From Chloroflexota bacterium (GTDB taxonomy: Bacteria > Chloroflexota > Anaerolineae > UBA1429), in assembly GCA_019873625.1 (NCBI GenBank), contig JAIOAW010000009.1, positions 18,356 to 82,355 of the forward strand: DNA of 64,000 nucleotides, read 5' to 3'. Each line of letters starts with the position of its first letter. Position 1 is the stretch's first letter. The notes under the pieces are model-generated. The model did not search any database. It was not told the DNA's origin and saw nothing but the letters and a program-made list of their open reading frames with translations. Position numbers and translations under genes: made by a program. Below are positions 1-11,403 of the stretch, piece by piece.

Positions 1-1600
1 CCGGCGGCACAGCCAGCACCATGCGCTCCTGAGCCTCAGAGAGCCAAATCTCCCAGGGCTGAAGGCCGTGATATTTGAGCGGTACGCGCTCTAGATGCAC
101 CTCGGCGCCCACCTCGCGGCCCATCTCACTCACGGCGGAGGATAGCCCGCCCGCGCCGCAATCCGTAATGGCGTGGTAGAGCCGCTCATCGCGCGCCTGC
201 AAGATGGCGTCGAGCATCATCTTTTCGGTGATGGGGTTGCCGATTTGCACGGCGCCGCTGGAGGTGATACCCGTCTCCTCGGTCAACTCGATGGATGAAA
301 AGGTCGCGCCGTGCAGGCCATCTCGCCCGGTGCGCCCCCCTAGGACGACGATGAGATCGCCCGCCTGCACCTGCCGAGGGTGCGCCCCGCGCGGCGCGAT
401 GCCCACACAGCCGCAATACACCAGCGGGTTTGCGGTGTAGCCGGGGTCAAAATAGATGGCCCCGTTCACGGTAGGGATGCCCATTTTGTTCCCGTAATCT
501 TCGATGCCCTTGACCACCCCCTGATAGATGCGCCGGGGGTGGAGCACCCCCGTGGGCAGTTCCTCGAGGGGCATATCGAGCGGGCCGAAGCACAGCACAT
601 CAGTATTGGCGATGGGCCGCGCCGAGACGCCGATAATATCCCGCACCACGCCTCCCACGCCGGTGTTCGCGCCGCCAAACGGCTCAAGCGCCGAGGGGTG
701 GTTATGCGTCTCCACCTTGAACGAGACCTCATAGCGCTCGTCGAAGGCCATAATGCCGGCGTTATCTACAAAGGCCGAAAGCACCCACGGCGCTCGAATG
801 GCCTGCGTGGCCGCCCGGATGTAGGTGCGCAAGAGGCCGTCAATGGGCGTTGTACGGGGGCCATCGGGGCCATATTCCGTGTATTCGATGAGGCCCTTGA
901 AGGTCTTGTGGACGCAGTGCTCGGACCAGGTCTGCGCCAGGCTTTCGAGTTCCACATCGGTGGGGTCTCGCCCCTCGCGCTGGAAATAGGCCTGGATGGC
1001 TTTCATCTCGGCGAGGTCCAGCGAGAGGAGGCGTTCACGCGAGAGGCGCAAGAGCGCCTCATCATCCATCTGCGTGAGGGGGATGCGCTCCGCGCGGGCC
1101 TCTGACTCGGGCGGTTCGATGCCCACGTGCGGCGTGAGGGGGCCGATCTCATAGTACTGGATGACCTCGTTATAGAGCAGGCGCCGCGCGATCTCTTCGA
1201 TTTCCGCGCGGCCAACCTCGCCATAAAGAAGGTAACTCTGCCCCGTGGCCGCCGCTCGCAAACCCTCCATCCCCAGCAGGCGCCCGCGCGCCATAATGTT
1301 GGCCGCGACGGTATCCGTCACGCCTGGGCGCAGGCCCACCTCTACGCGCACCGCGCCAGGTGGCGTCTCTACCGGGTCCGAAGCGAGGCCGATGCGCGCC
1401 CCCTCGACGATGGGGTCCACGAGGAGTTCCTCGCATAGGCGCGCCACATCCTCTTCGGTAAGGGCGCCTCGTAGAAAATAGAGCGCCCCGCGCTCCACCC
1501 GGCGGATTCCCGCGATGCCCAGGGCGGCGATATCTTCCAGCAGGCCATCCCCCTCGGTTAACTCTCGCGAGCGAACCTCCACGCGATAGATGCGATCCAC
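1..1600 (-). CDS. purL: Phosphoribosylformylglycinamidine synthase PurL with N-terminal PurS-like domains (3' end cut by window edge)
   Basis: Catalyses the fourth step of purine synthesis, the ATP-dependent amidation of FGAR to FGAM. About 533 codons are present and the frame stays open through base 1. The catalytic core is clear: [32 protein letters not shown] and [15 protein letters not shown]. Before it lie about 150 residues that look like two successive PurS-like units; the second carries [19 protein letters not shown] and ends NEVIQYYE, which resembles stand-alone PurS. A fused PurS-PurS-PurL is therefore inferred. The start is taken as GTG at 1600, five bases after a GAGGGGGAG ribosome site. 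The gene follows guaB by 30 bases in the same operon. The glutaminase PurQ is not visible. Confidence 0.93.
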   Translation of the reverse strand, partial: MDRIYRVEVRSRELTEGDGLLEDIAALGIAGIRRVERGALYFLRGALTEEDVARLCEELLVDPIVEGARIGLASDPVETPPGAVRVEVGLRPGVTDTVAANIMARGRLLGMEGLRAAATGQSYLLYGEVGRAEIEEIARRLLYNEVIQYYEIGPLTPHVGIEPPESEARAERIPLTQMDDEALLRLSRERLLSLDLAEMKAIQAYFQREGRDPTDVELESLAQTWSEHCVHKTFKGLIEYTEYGPDGPRTTPIDGLLRTYIRAATQAIRAPWVLSAFVDNAGIMAFDERYEVSFKVETHNHPSALEPFGGANTGVGGVVRDIIGVSARPIANTDVLCFGPLDMPLEELPTGVLHPRRIYQGVVKGIEDYGNKMGIPTVNGAIYFDPGYTANPLVYCGCVGIAPRGAHPRQVQAGDLIVVLGGRTGRDGLHGATFSSIELTEETGITSSGAVQIGNPITEKMMLDAILQARDERLYHAITDCGAGGLSSAVSEMGREVGAEVHLERVPLKYHGLQPWEIWLSEAQERMVLAVPP

Positions 1601-1630
1601 CGCACTCCCCCTCAATATGGTCAGGTCATT

Positions 1631-3181
<1,551 letters not shown>

Positions 3182-3236
3182 TTATCCCCATAGCAAACGA
3201 AATCGGCCTGCCTTGAGAGCAGGCGCGATATTCGCT

Positions 3237-4526
3237 TCACACAGGCCACCTCAGCGCAACGAGATCGTTGCGCTCGGCCCCAACTGAGATGACATCAATG
3301 GGCACCCCCATCCATTCCGAAATACGCTGGCAATAAGCCCAAGCCTGCGGCGGCAGGTCCTCCACGCGGCGCGCCTTGCTGAGATCCTCATCTTCCCAGC
3401 CTTCCATCGTCTCATAAATGGGCGTGGCTTGCGCAAGGAGTTCTGTATCCAAGGGGTATTCCGTCGTCTCGGTGCCATCGGGCAGGCGGTAGGCCACGCA
3501 GAGTTTGATACGGCTCAGGCCGCTGAGCACATCCAGCCGAGTGAGCGCCAAACCCGTAAACCCGTTCAGCCGCGCCGCATAGCGCAGGCTCACCAGGTCA
3601 ATCCACCCGCAGCGGCGTCGCCGGCCCGTGGTGGTGCCGTATTCGTGGCCCCGCTCGACGATCCAATCGCCGATGTCATCCTTCAATTCGGTGGGGAAAG
3701 GCCCCATCCCCACGCGCGAGGTATAGACCTTCACCACGCCCAACACGGCCGAAACTTGCCTAGGGCTGATGCCCGATCCCTGGCAGGCGCCCCCCGCCGA
3801 GGGCGAGGAGGAGGTAACATAGGGGTATGTGCCGAAATCAATATCGAGCATCGTGGCCTGTGCGCCTTCTAGCAGCACGGTCTCTCCCCGTTGCAGGGCC
3901 TTTTGGATGAGGAGGCTCGTATCCTCCACATAGGGGGCTAGCCGTTCGGCGGCGGGCGCATACTTTTCCACGATTTCGTCGGCCGTCATCGGCTCGCGCC
4001 CAAAGATGCGCGTCAACTCGAGGTTTACGCGTTCGAGGGCCACCTCCAAGCGCGCCCGGAAGCGCGCAGGGTCTATGAGGTCCTGCATACGCAGGCCGCG
4101 CCGGGCTACCTTGTCGGTATAGGCGGGGCCAATGCCACGGCGCGTGGTGCCCAAGGCGTGCGCGCCGCGCAGTTCCTCCTCCGCCTCATCCAAGAGGATG
4201 TGATACGGCATCACGAGGTGCGCGTTGGGGCTGATGTGCAGGTTCTCCGTCGAGATGCCCAACGCCGCCAGGCGATCCAACTCCTCCACCAGGGCCGGGG
4301 GGTTGATGACCATCCCATGCGCCAAGACGGCGGCGACGTGAGGCCGAGTGATGCCCGAGGGCACTTGATGCAGACGAAGCACGGTGCTCCCAATGGTTAC
4401 GGTGTGGCCGGCGTTATTCCCCCCTTGGTAGCGCACCACCATACTGGCGCGTTCGGCCAAGTGATCCACGATCTTCCCTTTGCCCTCGTCGCCCCACTGA
4501 GCGCCGATGACGACGATCGCTGGCAT
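3237..4526 (-). CDS. purA: Adenylosuccinate synthetase
   Basis: Joins IMP and aspartate using GTP, the first step from IMP to AMP. The 429-residue protein opens with the family P-loop signature GAQWGDEGKGKIVDHLA and has the IMP-binding segments GNNAGHTV and TTRRGIGPAY, and the GTP-binding TTTGRRRRCGW region. The ATG at 4526 has AAAGGAG upstream. It is the first gene of the purA-guaB-purL operon and is preceded by a good promoter at 4619-4646. Confidence 0.97.
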   Translation of the reverse strand: MPAIVVIGAQWGDEGKGKIVDHLAERASMVVRYQGGNNAGHTVTIGSTVLRLHQVPSGITRPHVAAVLAHGMVINPPALVEELDRLAALGISTENLHISPNAHLVMPYHILLDEAEEELRGAHALGTTRRGIGPAYTDKVARRGLRMQDLIDPARFRARLEVALERVNLELTRIFGREPMTADEIVEKYAPAAERLAPYVEDTSLLIQKALQRGETVLLEGAQATMLDIDFGTYPYVTSSSPSAGGACQGSGISPRQVSAVLGVVKVYTSRVGMGPFPTELKDDIGDWIVERGHEYGTTTGRRRRCGWIDLVSLRYAARLNGFTGLALTRLDVLSGLSRIKLCVAYRLPDGTETTEYPLDTELLAQATPIYETMEGWEDEDLSKARRVEDLPPQAWAYCQRISEWMGVPIDVISVGAERNDLVALRWPV

Positions 4527-4848
4527 ATCGCTCCTTTAGGTTATGGCTCGTGAGTGAAAACGTAAAGCGCCCCCTTTTTCACCAAGGAGACGCCTATGTC
4601 CATCGCTGGGCTGACCCTATTATAACACCATTCCAGGCCTTGGCAACTTATTCCAAGATCACGCCCTTTTTGAAAGAGAAAACCCTTCGAGGGGCCGCAT
4701 ACTGAGGCCTTTCCTACCCTCACATCCCTCAAAAACCCCGTTTTTACGCACCCTAAACGGAATCGTCCTCGAAAGAGGAGTATACTAGTTACGATGGATG
4801 CACTCGTGGAGGGCATATGCCGTTCAGAACCCTTGGGGAGCCACCATT
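4527..4848. other. Divergent intergenic region between purA and the response regulator
   Basis: This 322-base gap separates two divergent operons. It holds the purA promoter on the minus strand and a TATACT hexamer at 4781-4786 that may be the -10 of the plus-strand regulator, although no good -35 lies 16-18 bases before it. A 91-codon open frame on the minus strand has no coding character. I see no recognisable purine riboswitch. Confidence 0.6.
4619..4646 (-). promoter_or_regulatory. Sigma-70-type promoter of the purA-guaB-purL operon
   Basis: On the minus strand TTGCCA (4641-4646) and TATAAT (4619-4624) are 16 bases apart. The predicted start of transcription near 4612 gives an 86-base leader before purA. 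Confidence 0.65.
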
Positions 4849-5916
4849 ATGGCAAAACGCGTCCTCATCGTAGATGATGAGCCGTCGCTTCTCTACTCGC
4901 TCGGCGAATTCTTTAGGCTGCATGGGTTTGAGGTCCAGACGGCCCCTAGCGGCGCCCAAGCCCTGCAGGCCCTGGTCGAGACGCCCCCCGACCTCATCAT
5001 CTCGGATATCCTTATGGCCGAGATGGATGGGTTCGCCTTTCAACGCCGCGTGCAGGCGCTCACCGGGGCGAGCATCCCGTTCATCTTTCTCACCGCCAAG
5101 ACGGACCTCGCCGACCGCCTGGCCGGCCTCAAGGGCGGCGCCGATGACTATATCACCAAGCCCTTTGACCCGGAGGAATTGGTGATGCGCGCCGAGGCCG
5201 TGTTGCGGCGCGTCGAACAGACGCGCCTGGAGGAACAGCGCCTCCTCCAAACGGAACGATCGCGCCTCCTCGCCGAGGTGGCCGCCCAACTCCGCGCCCC
5301 CACCGAAGAGGTGGTGCAAAAACTTGGCCTGGCCCTCCAAGATCCCCGCCCTCTCGATAGCGCGGAAAGGCAACGCTACTTGCATGAGGCGCTCCAAGGG
5401 GCCGAAACCTTACACCAGCGCTTACAAGACCTCTCTTGGGCCACCGCCGGCCAGGAGCAAGAACCCCTCCAGAGGGTGCCCCAACGCCTGGCGCCGATTC
5501 TGCGCGGCGCGGCTGCGCGGGTAGCCCGTTTGGCCCAAGCGCGCGGCGTGGCCTTGAGCCTTTCCTGCGGGGGGTTGCTCACCGCCAATGTAGACGCCCC
5601 GGCCCTCACGCGCGCCCTGAGCGCCCTTCTCGAAAGCATCCTAGAGACCCTCCCCGTGGGCAAGGAGATCGGCCTCTCGGCGGTGCGCTCCACGGAGGGC
5701 GGCGTGGAAATTGCGATCTCCTTCCCCGGCCAGTTCGCCCCCTCGTGGGATGCCGATGCGGCAGAACCGCCGGCCCCTTTCAGCGCGTTGCATTTGGCGC
5801 GGCAGGTGGCCCAGGGGCATGGCGGGCGCCTCTCGGTGTACGGCGAGGGAGACCTCTCCCGCTACGTCGTGTGGATACCTGGACGCGTGGTGCGCCATGT
5901 GGCTCGCAGAAAGTGA
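4849..5916 (+). CDS. Response regulator with receiver domain and degenerate histidine-kinase-like C-terminus
   Basis: The receiver domain (residues 1-120) is intact: acidic pair D10/E11, phosphoacceptor D53 (LIISDILMAEMDG), T82 and K104 (TKPFDPEE). Residues 135-355 align with a kinase DHp/ATPase module, but the H-box reads AEVAAQLRAP, with alanine (A146) where the phospho-histidine should be, and the N-box asparagine is replaced (SALLESILETLP). It cannot autophosphorylate as a normal kinase and is probably a phosphorylation-dependent docking or scaffold protein. The ATG at 4849 is chosen over an in-frame ATG at 4798 because GGGGAG precedes it and the protein then starts directly with the receiver fold. 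The next gene, a histidine kinase, overlaps by 20 bases. Confidence 0.85.
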   Translation: MAKRVLIVDDEPSLLYSLGEFFRLHGFEVQTAPSGAQALQALVETPPDLIISDILMAEMDGFAFQRRVQALTGASIPFIFLTAKTDLADRLAGLKGGADDYITKPFDPEELVMRAEAVLRRVEQTRLEEQRLLQTERSRLLAEVAAQLRAPTEEVVQKLGLALQDPRPLDSAERQRYLHEALQGAETLHQRLQDLSWATAGQEQEPLQRVPQRLAPILRGAAARVARLAQARGVALSLSCGGLLTANVDAPALTRALSALLESILETLPVGKEIGLSAVRSTEGGVEIAISFPGQFAPSWDADAAEPPAPFSALHLARQVAQGHGGRLSVYGEGDLSRYVVWIPGRVVRHVARRK

Positions 5917-7483
5917 TGCGCTCCCCAACGCCCATATCCGATTGTGGCGGCTCTTTATCGTCGGCCGCACGATCGTTACGGGCCTGCTCCTTTTCTTGCT
6001 CGGCCTTCTGAACGTTTTCTACATCCCCAAAAACTTTGTGCCGCTTTTCATCGTTTCGGCTGTCCAGTTCGTGATCAATGCGGCCTACTTTTACCTTTGG
6101 AAGCGGCGCGACTTGCCGCTTCTGGGCTACGTCTGCTTCACGGCGGAAATCGTCCTCATCACGCTCCAAGTGCTCAACTTTGGGGCCGATGGCTACGTGT
6201 TCGTTTTGGCCTATCTATGGCCCATCGTGATGGCGGGGCAACTCATCGGGTCTGCGGCCATCCTTCCCTTTACCCTGCTCAGCACCCTCTCGTTTACGAC
6301 GATTATCCTCCTCCAATATAACGGCATCGTGTACAACGAAAAGATTCTGATGCCGAACGGCACCTCGCAGGCCCTGGTCCTCTCGCTCCCCTACCTCGTG
6401 TTCGCGGCGCTCCTCGTGTGGGTGTTGGCCCGCGAGGTTCAGCGCACTTACGAACGCCTTGCGGAGCACAACCGCGCCCTTTTGGGGATGAACCGCCTCC
6501 TCTCGAGCATCTTGAAATCGATGAGCGAGGGGATGTTCCTCCTCGATTTCGATGGGCAGGTCGCCCTTTGCAACCGCGCGGCCGGCGAACTCCTCGGCTT
6601 ACAGGAAGGGAAGGCCCTGCCCCCTGCCTTGGCGGAGCACCTCCAGCCGGCCCTGGAGGCGCCTCAACGCCCCGAACGGGTCCAATTCTCTTACGAGGGG
6701 CGCGCCATCAGCCTAAGTTTGGTGAATATCCCCGCCAACGGGGCCAAGGAGCGCATCCTGGGCGTGGCGCGAGATGTAACCCGCGAGGCCGAATTGGAGC
6801 AGATGAAGTCAGATTTCTTGGCCTACGCCACGCACGAACTGCGGACCCCCCTGAGCACCATCAAGACTCTCATCAGCCTCCTGCGCTACACCCCCCTCGA
6901 TGCCAAGGCTCGCGAGTACCTCGACCTCCTGGAGGGCCAGGTCGAAAGGCAGCGGCGTATGGTGACGAACCTCCTCGATTTGGCGCGCCTCGAGGCAGGG
7001 CGTTATGAACTGCCCTTCGAAGAGGTGAGCCTGGCCCAGGTTTTGCATTCGGCCGTTCGGGGCCTCCGGCCCTTGGCAGAGGCGAAAGGCCTGCCGCTCG
7101 CCCTGAACACCGAGGCGCTCCCCGAGCGCCTCGTCGCCAACGCCTCGGGGTTGGAGCAGGTCTTTGTGAACCTCATCCACAACGCCATCCAATTCACCGA
7201 CCAGGGCGGCGTTACAATTCGCGGTGGGCAAGATGCGGAGACGGTTTGGGTGGCCGTGGAAGATACCGGCATCGGAATGACGCCCGAGCAGCGCGCCCAC
7301 CTTTTCACCAAATTCTACCCTATGCGCACGCAGGCCAAGCGGGGCGAGGGGACGGGCTTGGGGCTGGTCATCTCGCGGATGATCGTCGAGGCCCTTGGCG
7401 GGCGTATCGAGGTAGAGAGCACCCCGGGGAAAGGGAGCCGCTTCACGGTGCACTTGCCGAGGCGCCTTCCCCCGCCGGCGTAA
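5897..7483 (+). CDS. Membrane sensor histidine kinase with PAS domain
   Basis: 528 residues. About six hydrophobic segments fill residues 20-175 (no large extracellular domain), then a short coiled coil, a PAS domain at about 200-295, and a full kinase core: H-box FLAYATHELRTPLS with H313, N-box NLIHNAIQFT, G1 VEDTGIGM and G2 GTGLGLVIS. The start ATG at 5897 lies inside the end of the response-regulator gene, so the pair is probably translationally coupled and works as one system. The ligand is unknown. Its end is only six bases from the convergent ABC ATPase gene. Confidence 0.9.
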   Translation: MWLAESDALPNAHIRLWRLFIVGRTIVTGLLLFLLGLLNVFYIPKNFVPLFIVSAVQFVINAAYFYLWKRRDLPLLGYVCFTAEIVLITLQVLNFGADGYVFVLAYLWPIVMAGQLIGSAAILPFTLLSTLSFTTIILLQYNGIVYNEKILMPNGTSQALVLSLPYLVFAALLVWVLAREVQRTYERLAEHNRALLGMNRLLSSILKSMSEGMFLLDFDGQVALCNRAAGELLGLQEGKALPPALAEHLQPALEAPQRPERVQFSYEGRAISLSLVNIPANGAKERILGVARDVTREAELEQMKSDFLAYATHELRTPLSTIKTLISLLRYTPLDAKAREYLDLLEGQVERQRRMVTNLLDLARLEAGRYELPFEEVSLAQVLHSAVRGLRPLAEAKGLPLALNTEALPERLVANASGLEQVFVNLIHNAIQFTDQGGVTIRGGQDAETVWVAVEDTGIGMTPEQRAHLFTKFYPMRTQAKRGEGTGLGLVISRMIVEALGGRIEVESTPGKGSRFTVHLPRRLPPPA

Positions 7484-7489
7484 AGGCCC

Positions 7490-8257
7490 CTAGTGCAGAA
7501 TCTTGCTCAGGAACTCGCGCGTACGCGGTTCTTTGGGCGAGTTGAACAGTTCCTCAGGCGTCGAATCCTCGATGATGCGCGCGTCATCCATAAAGAGGAT
7601 ACGGTGCGCCGCGTTGCGAGCAAACCCCATCTCGTGAGAGACGACCACCATCGTCATACCGTCTTGGGCCAATTGCAGCATCACGTCCAGCACCTCTTTG
7701 ATCATCTCAGGGTCTAGGGCAGAGGTTGGCTCGTCAAAGAGCATAATCTTGGGTTGCATCGCCAGCGCCCGCGCGATGGCCACACGCTGCTGCTGCCCTC
7801 CGGAGAGTTGGCCGGGGTAGGCCCGCGCCTTTTCGGGGATGCCCACCTTACGCAAGAGGTCCATCGCGATATCCTCGGCCTCTTGCCGGCTGCGTTTGCG
7901 CACCACGCGTTGGGCCAGGGTGATGTTATCGAGCACGGAGAGATGCGGAAAGAGGTTGAACTGTTGAAAGACCATCCCAATCTCCATCCGCGCCCGGTTG
8001 ATGTCCTTCGCCTCTGAAAGGGTTATGCCATCTACGATGATGGTGCCCGAATCGGGCACTTCGAGATAGTTGATGCAGCGTAGCATCGTAGATTTCCCCG
8101 ATCCGCTCGGCCCGATGATAACGCACACCTGGCCCTTGGGGATATCCAAGGAGATATCGTCCAGCGCGACGATGCGCCCGTGATGAAACGTCTTGCGCAG
8201 GTTTCGTATCTGGATGATGGGGGGGTCCGAATGCCCCGCAGATTGATGATCACCCAT
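7490..8257 (-). CDS. Polar amino-acid ABC transporter ATP-binding protein (GlnQ/HisP type)
   Basis: ATPase of a polar amino-acid importer. Walker [17 protein letters not shown]-loop [13 protein letters not shown], signature [15 protein letters not shown], Walker [14 protein letters not shown] and switch VSHEMGF are typical of the GlnQ/HisP family. From ATG 8257, which has GGGAG eight bases upstream, it is 255 residues, the usual length. A GTG at 8299 that overlaps the permease stop (GTGA) is an alternative that adds 14 residues. Its partner permease is directly upstream. Confidence 0.93.
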   Translation of the reverse strand: MGDHQSAGHSDPPIIQIRNLRKTFHHGRIVALDDISLDIPKGQVCVIIGPSGSGKSTMLRCINYLEVPDSGTIIVDGITLSEAKDINRARMEIGMVFQQFNLFPHLSVLDNITLAQRVVRKRSRQEAEDIAMDLLRKVGIPEKARAYPGQLSGGQQQRVAIARALAMQPKIMLFDEPTSALDPEMIKEVLDVMLQLAQDGMTMVVVSHEMGFARNAAHRILFMDDARIIEDSTPEELFNSPKEPRTREFLSKILH

Positions 8258-8295
8258 AGGTCTTTCTCCCAGATCGTGAGGTTTGGCCCCACGCC

Positions 8296-9762
8296 TCACC
8301 GTTCAAACTTGCTCTTGGATTCAATGAACTCCACCGCGCGCGAGGAGAACAGCGTCAAGACAAGATAGCACAGCGCCACCATAATCCACGTATCAAAACT
8401 GAGAAAGGTGCGCGCCATATACTCCCGGCCGCGCCGCGTGAGGTCCGAAACGGCCAAAACGGAGACGAGCGAAGAATCTTTGAGGAGCGCCACGAACTCG
8501 TTCCCGATGGGCGGCAGGATGACGCGGATCGCTTGCGGCAAGATGATATAGCGCATCGCCTGAAAATAGGTCATCCCCAACGAACGGGCCGCCTCCATCT
8601 GCCCCCGATGGATGGACGAAATGCCCGCGCGAAAGATCTCGGAGCCGTAAGCGCCGTAGCAGATGGTCAGCCCCAATACAGCGGCCGTAAAGGGGCTGAG
8701 GCGCAGGTCAATGAACCACTGCCCCCAGCCCTGCAAGGCTGGAGAAATCCCTTGGAGGGCGGCGCCGATCACATCAAACACCTGCGGCAGGGCGAACCAG
8801 ATGAACAATAACTGCACCAGGAGCGGGATGCCCCGGATCAGTTCCACGTAGAGCGAGGCGATGCCATAGATGAATTTGGAGTGGGCAATGCGCCCCAAGC
8901 CCCCCAAAAGGCTCACCAGCAGGATGAACCCAAAGGAGGTCGTTACAATGCGCAGGGTGACGAGAATGCCATCTGCGATAAAGGTCCAAATCTCCCAATA
9001 GGGGTAGGGCCGAACGCGCGTAAGGAGCCACACGGCCAGCGCCACGGCGAATACGAGCACCCACCAGTTGCTCACCGCGCGTTGCGTCTCTCGGCGCAGG
9101 CCCCAACTCCCTATAAGCAAGGCCAGCGCACCTGCCAAAGCGCCCCAGAAGCCAACCCGAGGCCACAGCGCCTTGCCGCCAAGGATGAGCAGCCAATCGC
9201 TAAAGTCAAACTGGTGCATCCAGGCGAGCAAAATGCCCCCCACCCCGAGCACCGCCAAACGGATAAGCCAAGGTATCCAACTCTCTGGCCAAGACCAGCC
9301 ATCTCGCAAAAGGCGCCCCACAAAGGCCGCGCCCAAACAGGCCGCGATGAGCGGCATAAGGAGGCAGATCACAAAAGAGGCGTGCTGGCGGAGCGCCCCG
9401 CGTTCGGCTAGTATAGCGGCCAGCCAGCCGTAGCCCGAGGTGCGATGTTCCTTCACCGGGGCCACGGTTACTTGGAGATCAGTGAGCGTCTTCTTGGCCA
9501 AAGGCGCCTTTTGGGCATAGTGCTGGCCCGCAATGAGGAGCGGGAAGCGGGCCGAACGCTGGGTGCCGCCCGAATAGGTCATCTGCGCGGCCGTAATCCG
9601 CCAGGTGAACATCGGCAGGGCAAACGAAAAAACCACGAGCGCCGCCCCGGCCAAGATCGCGAGCAAACGCCTATCGCGCCACACGACCACCCGCGAATTC
9701 AGGCGCAAGGGCGTTATGGCATCGGCAAACACCGTCTCTTCCTCCACAACCTTTTGTTTCAT
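8296..9762 (-). CDS. Polar amino-acid ABC transporter permease with long N-terminal membrane extension
   Basis: Residues about 260-488 are a standard HisM/GlnP permease with the EAA loop [20 protein letters not shown], which contacts the ATPase. Ahead of it sit about 250 extra residues with one transmembrane helix near residue 35, a soluble stretch of about 80 residues and four or more further helices; such a region is absent from ordinary 220-residue family members. ATG 9762 is chosen because the upstream in-frame codons look like an untranslated leader containing a hairpin. No separate substrate-binding gene is adjacent; the fused receptor at 13953-17000 is the only candidate here. Confidence 0.88.
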   Translation of the reverse strand: MKQKVVEEETVFADAITPLRLNSRVVVWRDRRLLAILAGAALVVFSFALPMFTWRITAAQMTYSGGTQRSARFPLLIAGQHYAQKAPLAKKTLTDLQVTVAPVKEHRTSGYGWLAAILAERGALRQHASFVICLLMPLIAACLGAAFVGRLLRDGWSWPESWIPWLIRLAVLGVGGILLAWMHQFDFSDWLLILGGKALWPRVGFWGALAGALALLIGSWGLRRETQRAVSNWWVLVFAVALAVWLLTRVRPYPYWEIWTFIADGILVTLRIVTTSFGFILLVSLLGGLGRIAHSKFIYGIASLYVELIRGIPLLVQLLFIWFALPQVFDVIGAALQGISPALQGWGQWFIDLRLSPFTAAVLGLTICYGAYGSEIFRAGISSIHRGQMEAARSLGMTYFQAMRYIILPQAIRVILPPIGNEFVALLKDSSLVSVLAVSDLTRRGREYMARTFLSFDTWIMVALCYLVLTLFSSRAVEFIESKSKFER

Positions 9763-9778
9763 CGCCACAAAACCTCGC

Positions 9779-9802
9779 GGGGCTTGTGGCCTCACAAGCC
9801 CC
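9779..9802 (-). terminator. Stem-loop between livF and the amino-acid permease gene
   Basis: A perfect 10-bp stem (GGGGCTTGTG/CACAAGCCCC) with a 4-base loop lies 73 bases after livF and 17 bases before the permease start. Only a short TTTT follows on the minus strand, so it could be a leaky terminator or an RNA-processing/stability element separating the two transporter halves. Confidence 0.5.
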
Positions 9803-9874
9803 GCTGCTTGATCTGCGCCTTGTTTCGTTCTGTGAAAGGGGCCGCCTTGCCCCACAGCCTGCTATCCGCCCACC

Positions 9875-10582
9875 CTAGCCGCCCAGGTAGGCCCGCCGCA
9901 CTTGAGGATTCTCCAAAAGTTCCGTGGCCGTCCCTTCGAGCACGATGCGCCCCGTCTCCAGCACATAGCCACGGTGCGCAACGGAAAGCGCCATGGCTGC
10001 GTTCTGCTCCACCAAGAGGATGCTCGTCCCCTGGGCGTTGATGCGCCGGATGATCTCAAAGATCTCATCCACCAAGATGGGCGCAAGCCCCATAGACGGC
10101 TCGTCCAACAGGAGCAACTTGGGTTGAGACATCAGCCCCCGGCCCATGGCGAGCATCTGCTGTTCGCCGCCGGAGAGAGTGCCCCCCAACTGCCGCCGCC
10201 GTTCCTGCAAGCGCGGAAAACTGGCGAACACCATCTCCATCGCCGCGGCGATGCCCGCCTTATCGCGGCGGGTATAGGCGCCCATCTCGAGGTTTTCCAT
10301 CACGGTCAATTTCGAAAAGATCTGCCGCCCTTCCGGCACCTGCGAGATGCCCATCTTGACGATGCGTTCCGGAGGCGTGCGGATGATGCTCTGCCCCTGA
10401 AAGCGAATATCCCCCGCGATGGGGCGCAAGAGGCCCGAGATGGTGCGCAGGGTGGTGCTCTTGCCCGCGCCGTTCGCCCCGATGAGCGTTACGATTTCGC
10501 CCTCTTCGATGTGAAAGGTAATGCCTTGCAAAGCACGGATGGCCCCATAAGCGACGTGCAGGTCCTCAACTTCCAGCAACAT
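9875..10582 (-). CDS. livF: Branched-chain amino-acid ABC transporter ATPase LivF
   Basis: 235-residue ATPase with Walker A GANGAGKSTTLRTISG, signature LSGGEQQMLAMGRGLM, Walker B LLLLDEPSMGLAP and H-loop VEQNAAMAL, as in LivF. The ATG at 10582 overlaps the end of livG by 17 bases; an upstream in-frame GTG extension lies wholly within livG and is not used. It pairs with LivG under the LivHM membrane channel. Confidence 0.95.
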   Translation of the reverse strand: MLLEVEDLHVAYGAIRALQGITFHIEEGEIVTLIGANGAGKSTTLRTISGLLRPIAGDIRFQGQSIIRTPPERIVKMGISQVPEGRQIFSKLTVMENLEMGAYTRRDKAGIAAAMEMVFASFPRLQERRRQLGGTLSGGEQQMLAMGRGLMSQPKLLLLDEPSMGLAPILVDEIFEIIRRINAQGTSILLVEQNAAMALSVAHRGYVLETGRIVLEGTATELLENPQVRRAYLGG

Positions 10583-11402
10583 GGAGCGCCATCCCCCTTC
10601 CTGCCCGGGTGCCCAGATAGGCCTCGATGACCCGTTCGTTATTCTGGATGTCGCGCGGCGTGCCCCGCGCGATGACCTGGCCAAAATCCATCACAGTGAT
10701 CCACTCGCAAATGCCCATCACCACACGCATCTGGTGCTCGATGAGCAGAATGGTCAATTTGAACGTATCGCGGATAAAGTGGATGAGTTCCATCAGCGTA
10801 TCCGTCTCGGCGGGGTTCATCCCGGCCGCCGGCTCATCGAGCAATAGGAGGCGGGGCTGAGTGGCCAAGGCGCGCGCGATCTCCAGCCGGCGCTGTTCGC
10901 CGTAGGGCAAGTTCTTGGCCAACTCTAACTGGCGGTTGTGCAGGCCGAACACGGCCAAGAAATCTTGGGCGCGCTCCGTGAGGATGCGTTCCTGGCGCGA
11001 AAAGCGCCCCAAGCGCGAAATCGCCTCCACCAGGCCGTAGCCCGCATGGGTGTGGTAGGCAATGCGCACGTTATCGAGCACCGTCAAGTTCTGAAAGAGG
11101 CGGATGTTTTGGAAGGTGCGCGCAATGCCCCGGCGGGTGATGAGGTGCGGCGGCATCCCCACAAGGTCGGTGCCATCGAAATAGATGGCGCCTTCCGTAG
11201 GGGCATACACGCCGGTAATCATATTGAACACCGTCGTCTTGCCGGCGCCGTTGGGGCCGATAAGCCCGTAAAGGCCCCCCTCGGGCACGGCGATATCAAA
11301 GTGAGAGACGGCCCTCAGCCCGCCAAACACCTTGGAAAGGTTTTGGATGTCGAGCAAGCGGTTCGAGTAAGCAGCCTCAGGGGGAAGCAGTTGATCGTCC
11401 AT
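10566..11402 (-). CDS. livG: Branched-chain amino-acid ABC transporter ATPase LivG
   Basis: 278 residues, with Walker A GPNGAGKTTVFNMITG, the LivG-specific helical insert, signature YGEQRRLEIARAL, Walker B LLLLDEPAAGMNP and the end motif VIEAYLGT. It is the second ATPase of the LivFGHM complex. It begins one base after the livM stop. Confidence 0.95.
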   Translation of the reverse strand: MDDQLLPPEAAYSNRLLDIQNLSKVFGGLRAVSHFDIAVPEGGLYGLIGPNGAGKTTVFNMITGVYAPTEGAIYFDGTDLVGMPPHLITRRGIARTFQNIRLFQNLTVLDNVRIAYHTHAGYGLVEAISRLGRFSRQERILTERAQDFLAVFGLHNRQLELAKNLPYGEQRRLEIARALATQPRLLLLDEPAAGMNPAETDTLMELIHFIRDTFKLTILLIEHQMRVVMGICEWITVMDFGQVIARGTPRDIQNNERVIEAYLGTRAGRGMALHVAGS

Positions 11403-11403
11403 A

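Noticed and set aside
380..1105. Long plus-strand open frame opposite purL (also others opposite guaB, livM, uxaE, gnd, the PAS region of the hybrid kinase)
   Set aside because: These are antisense frames kept open by high-GC codon bias. The opposite strand has clear family motifs, and the plus-strand peptides are rich in His/Arg/Pro without domains or ribosome sites.
4541..4816. 91-codon minus-strand frame before purA
   Set aside because: Spans the purA promoter, has no ribosome site and no family resemblance.
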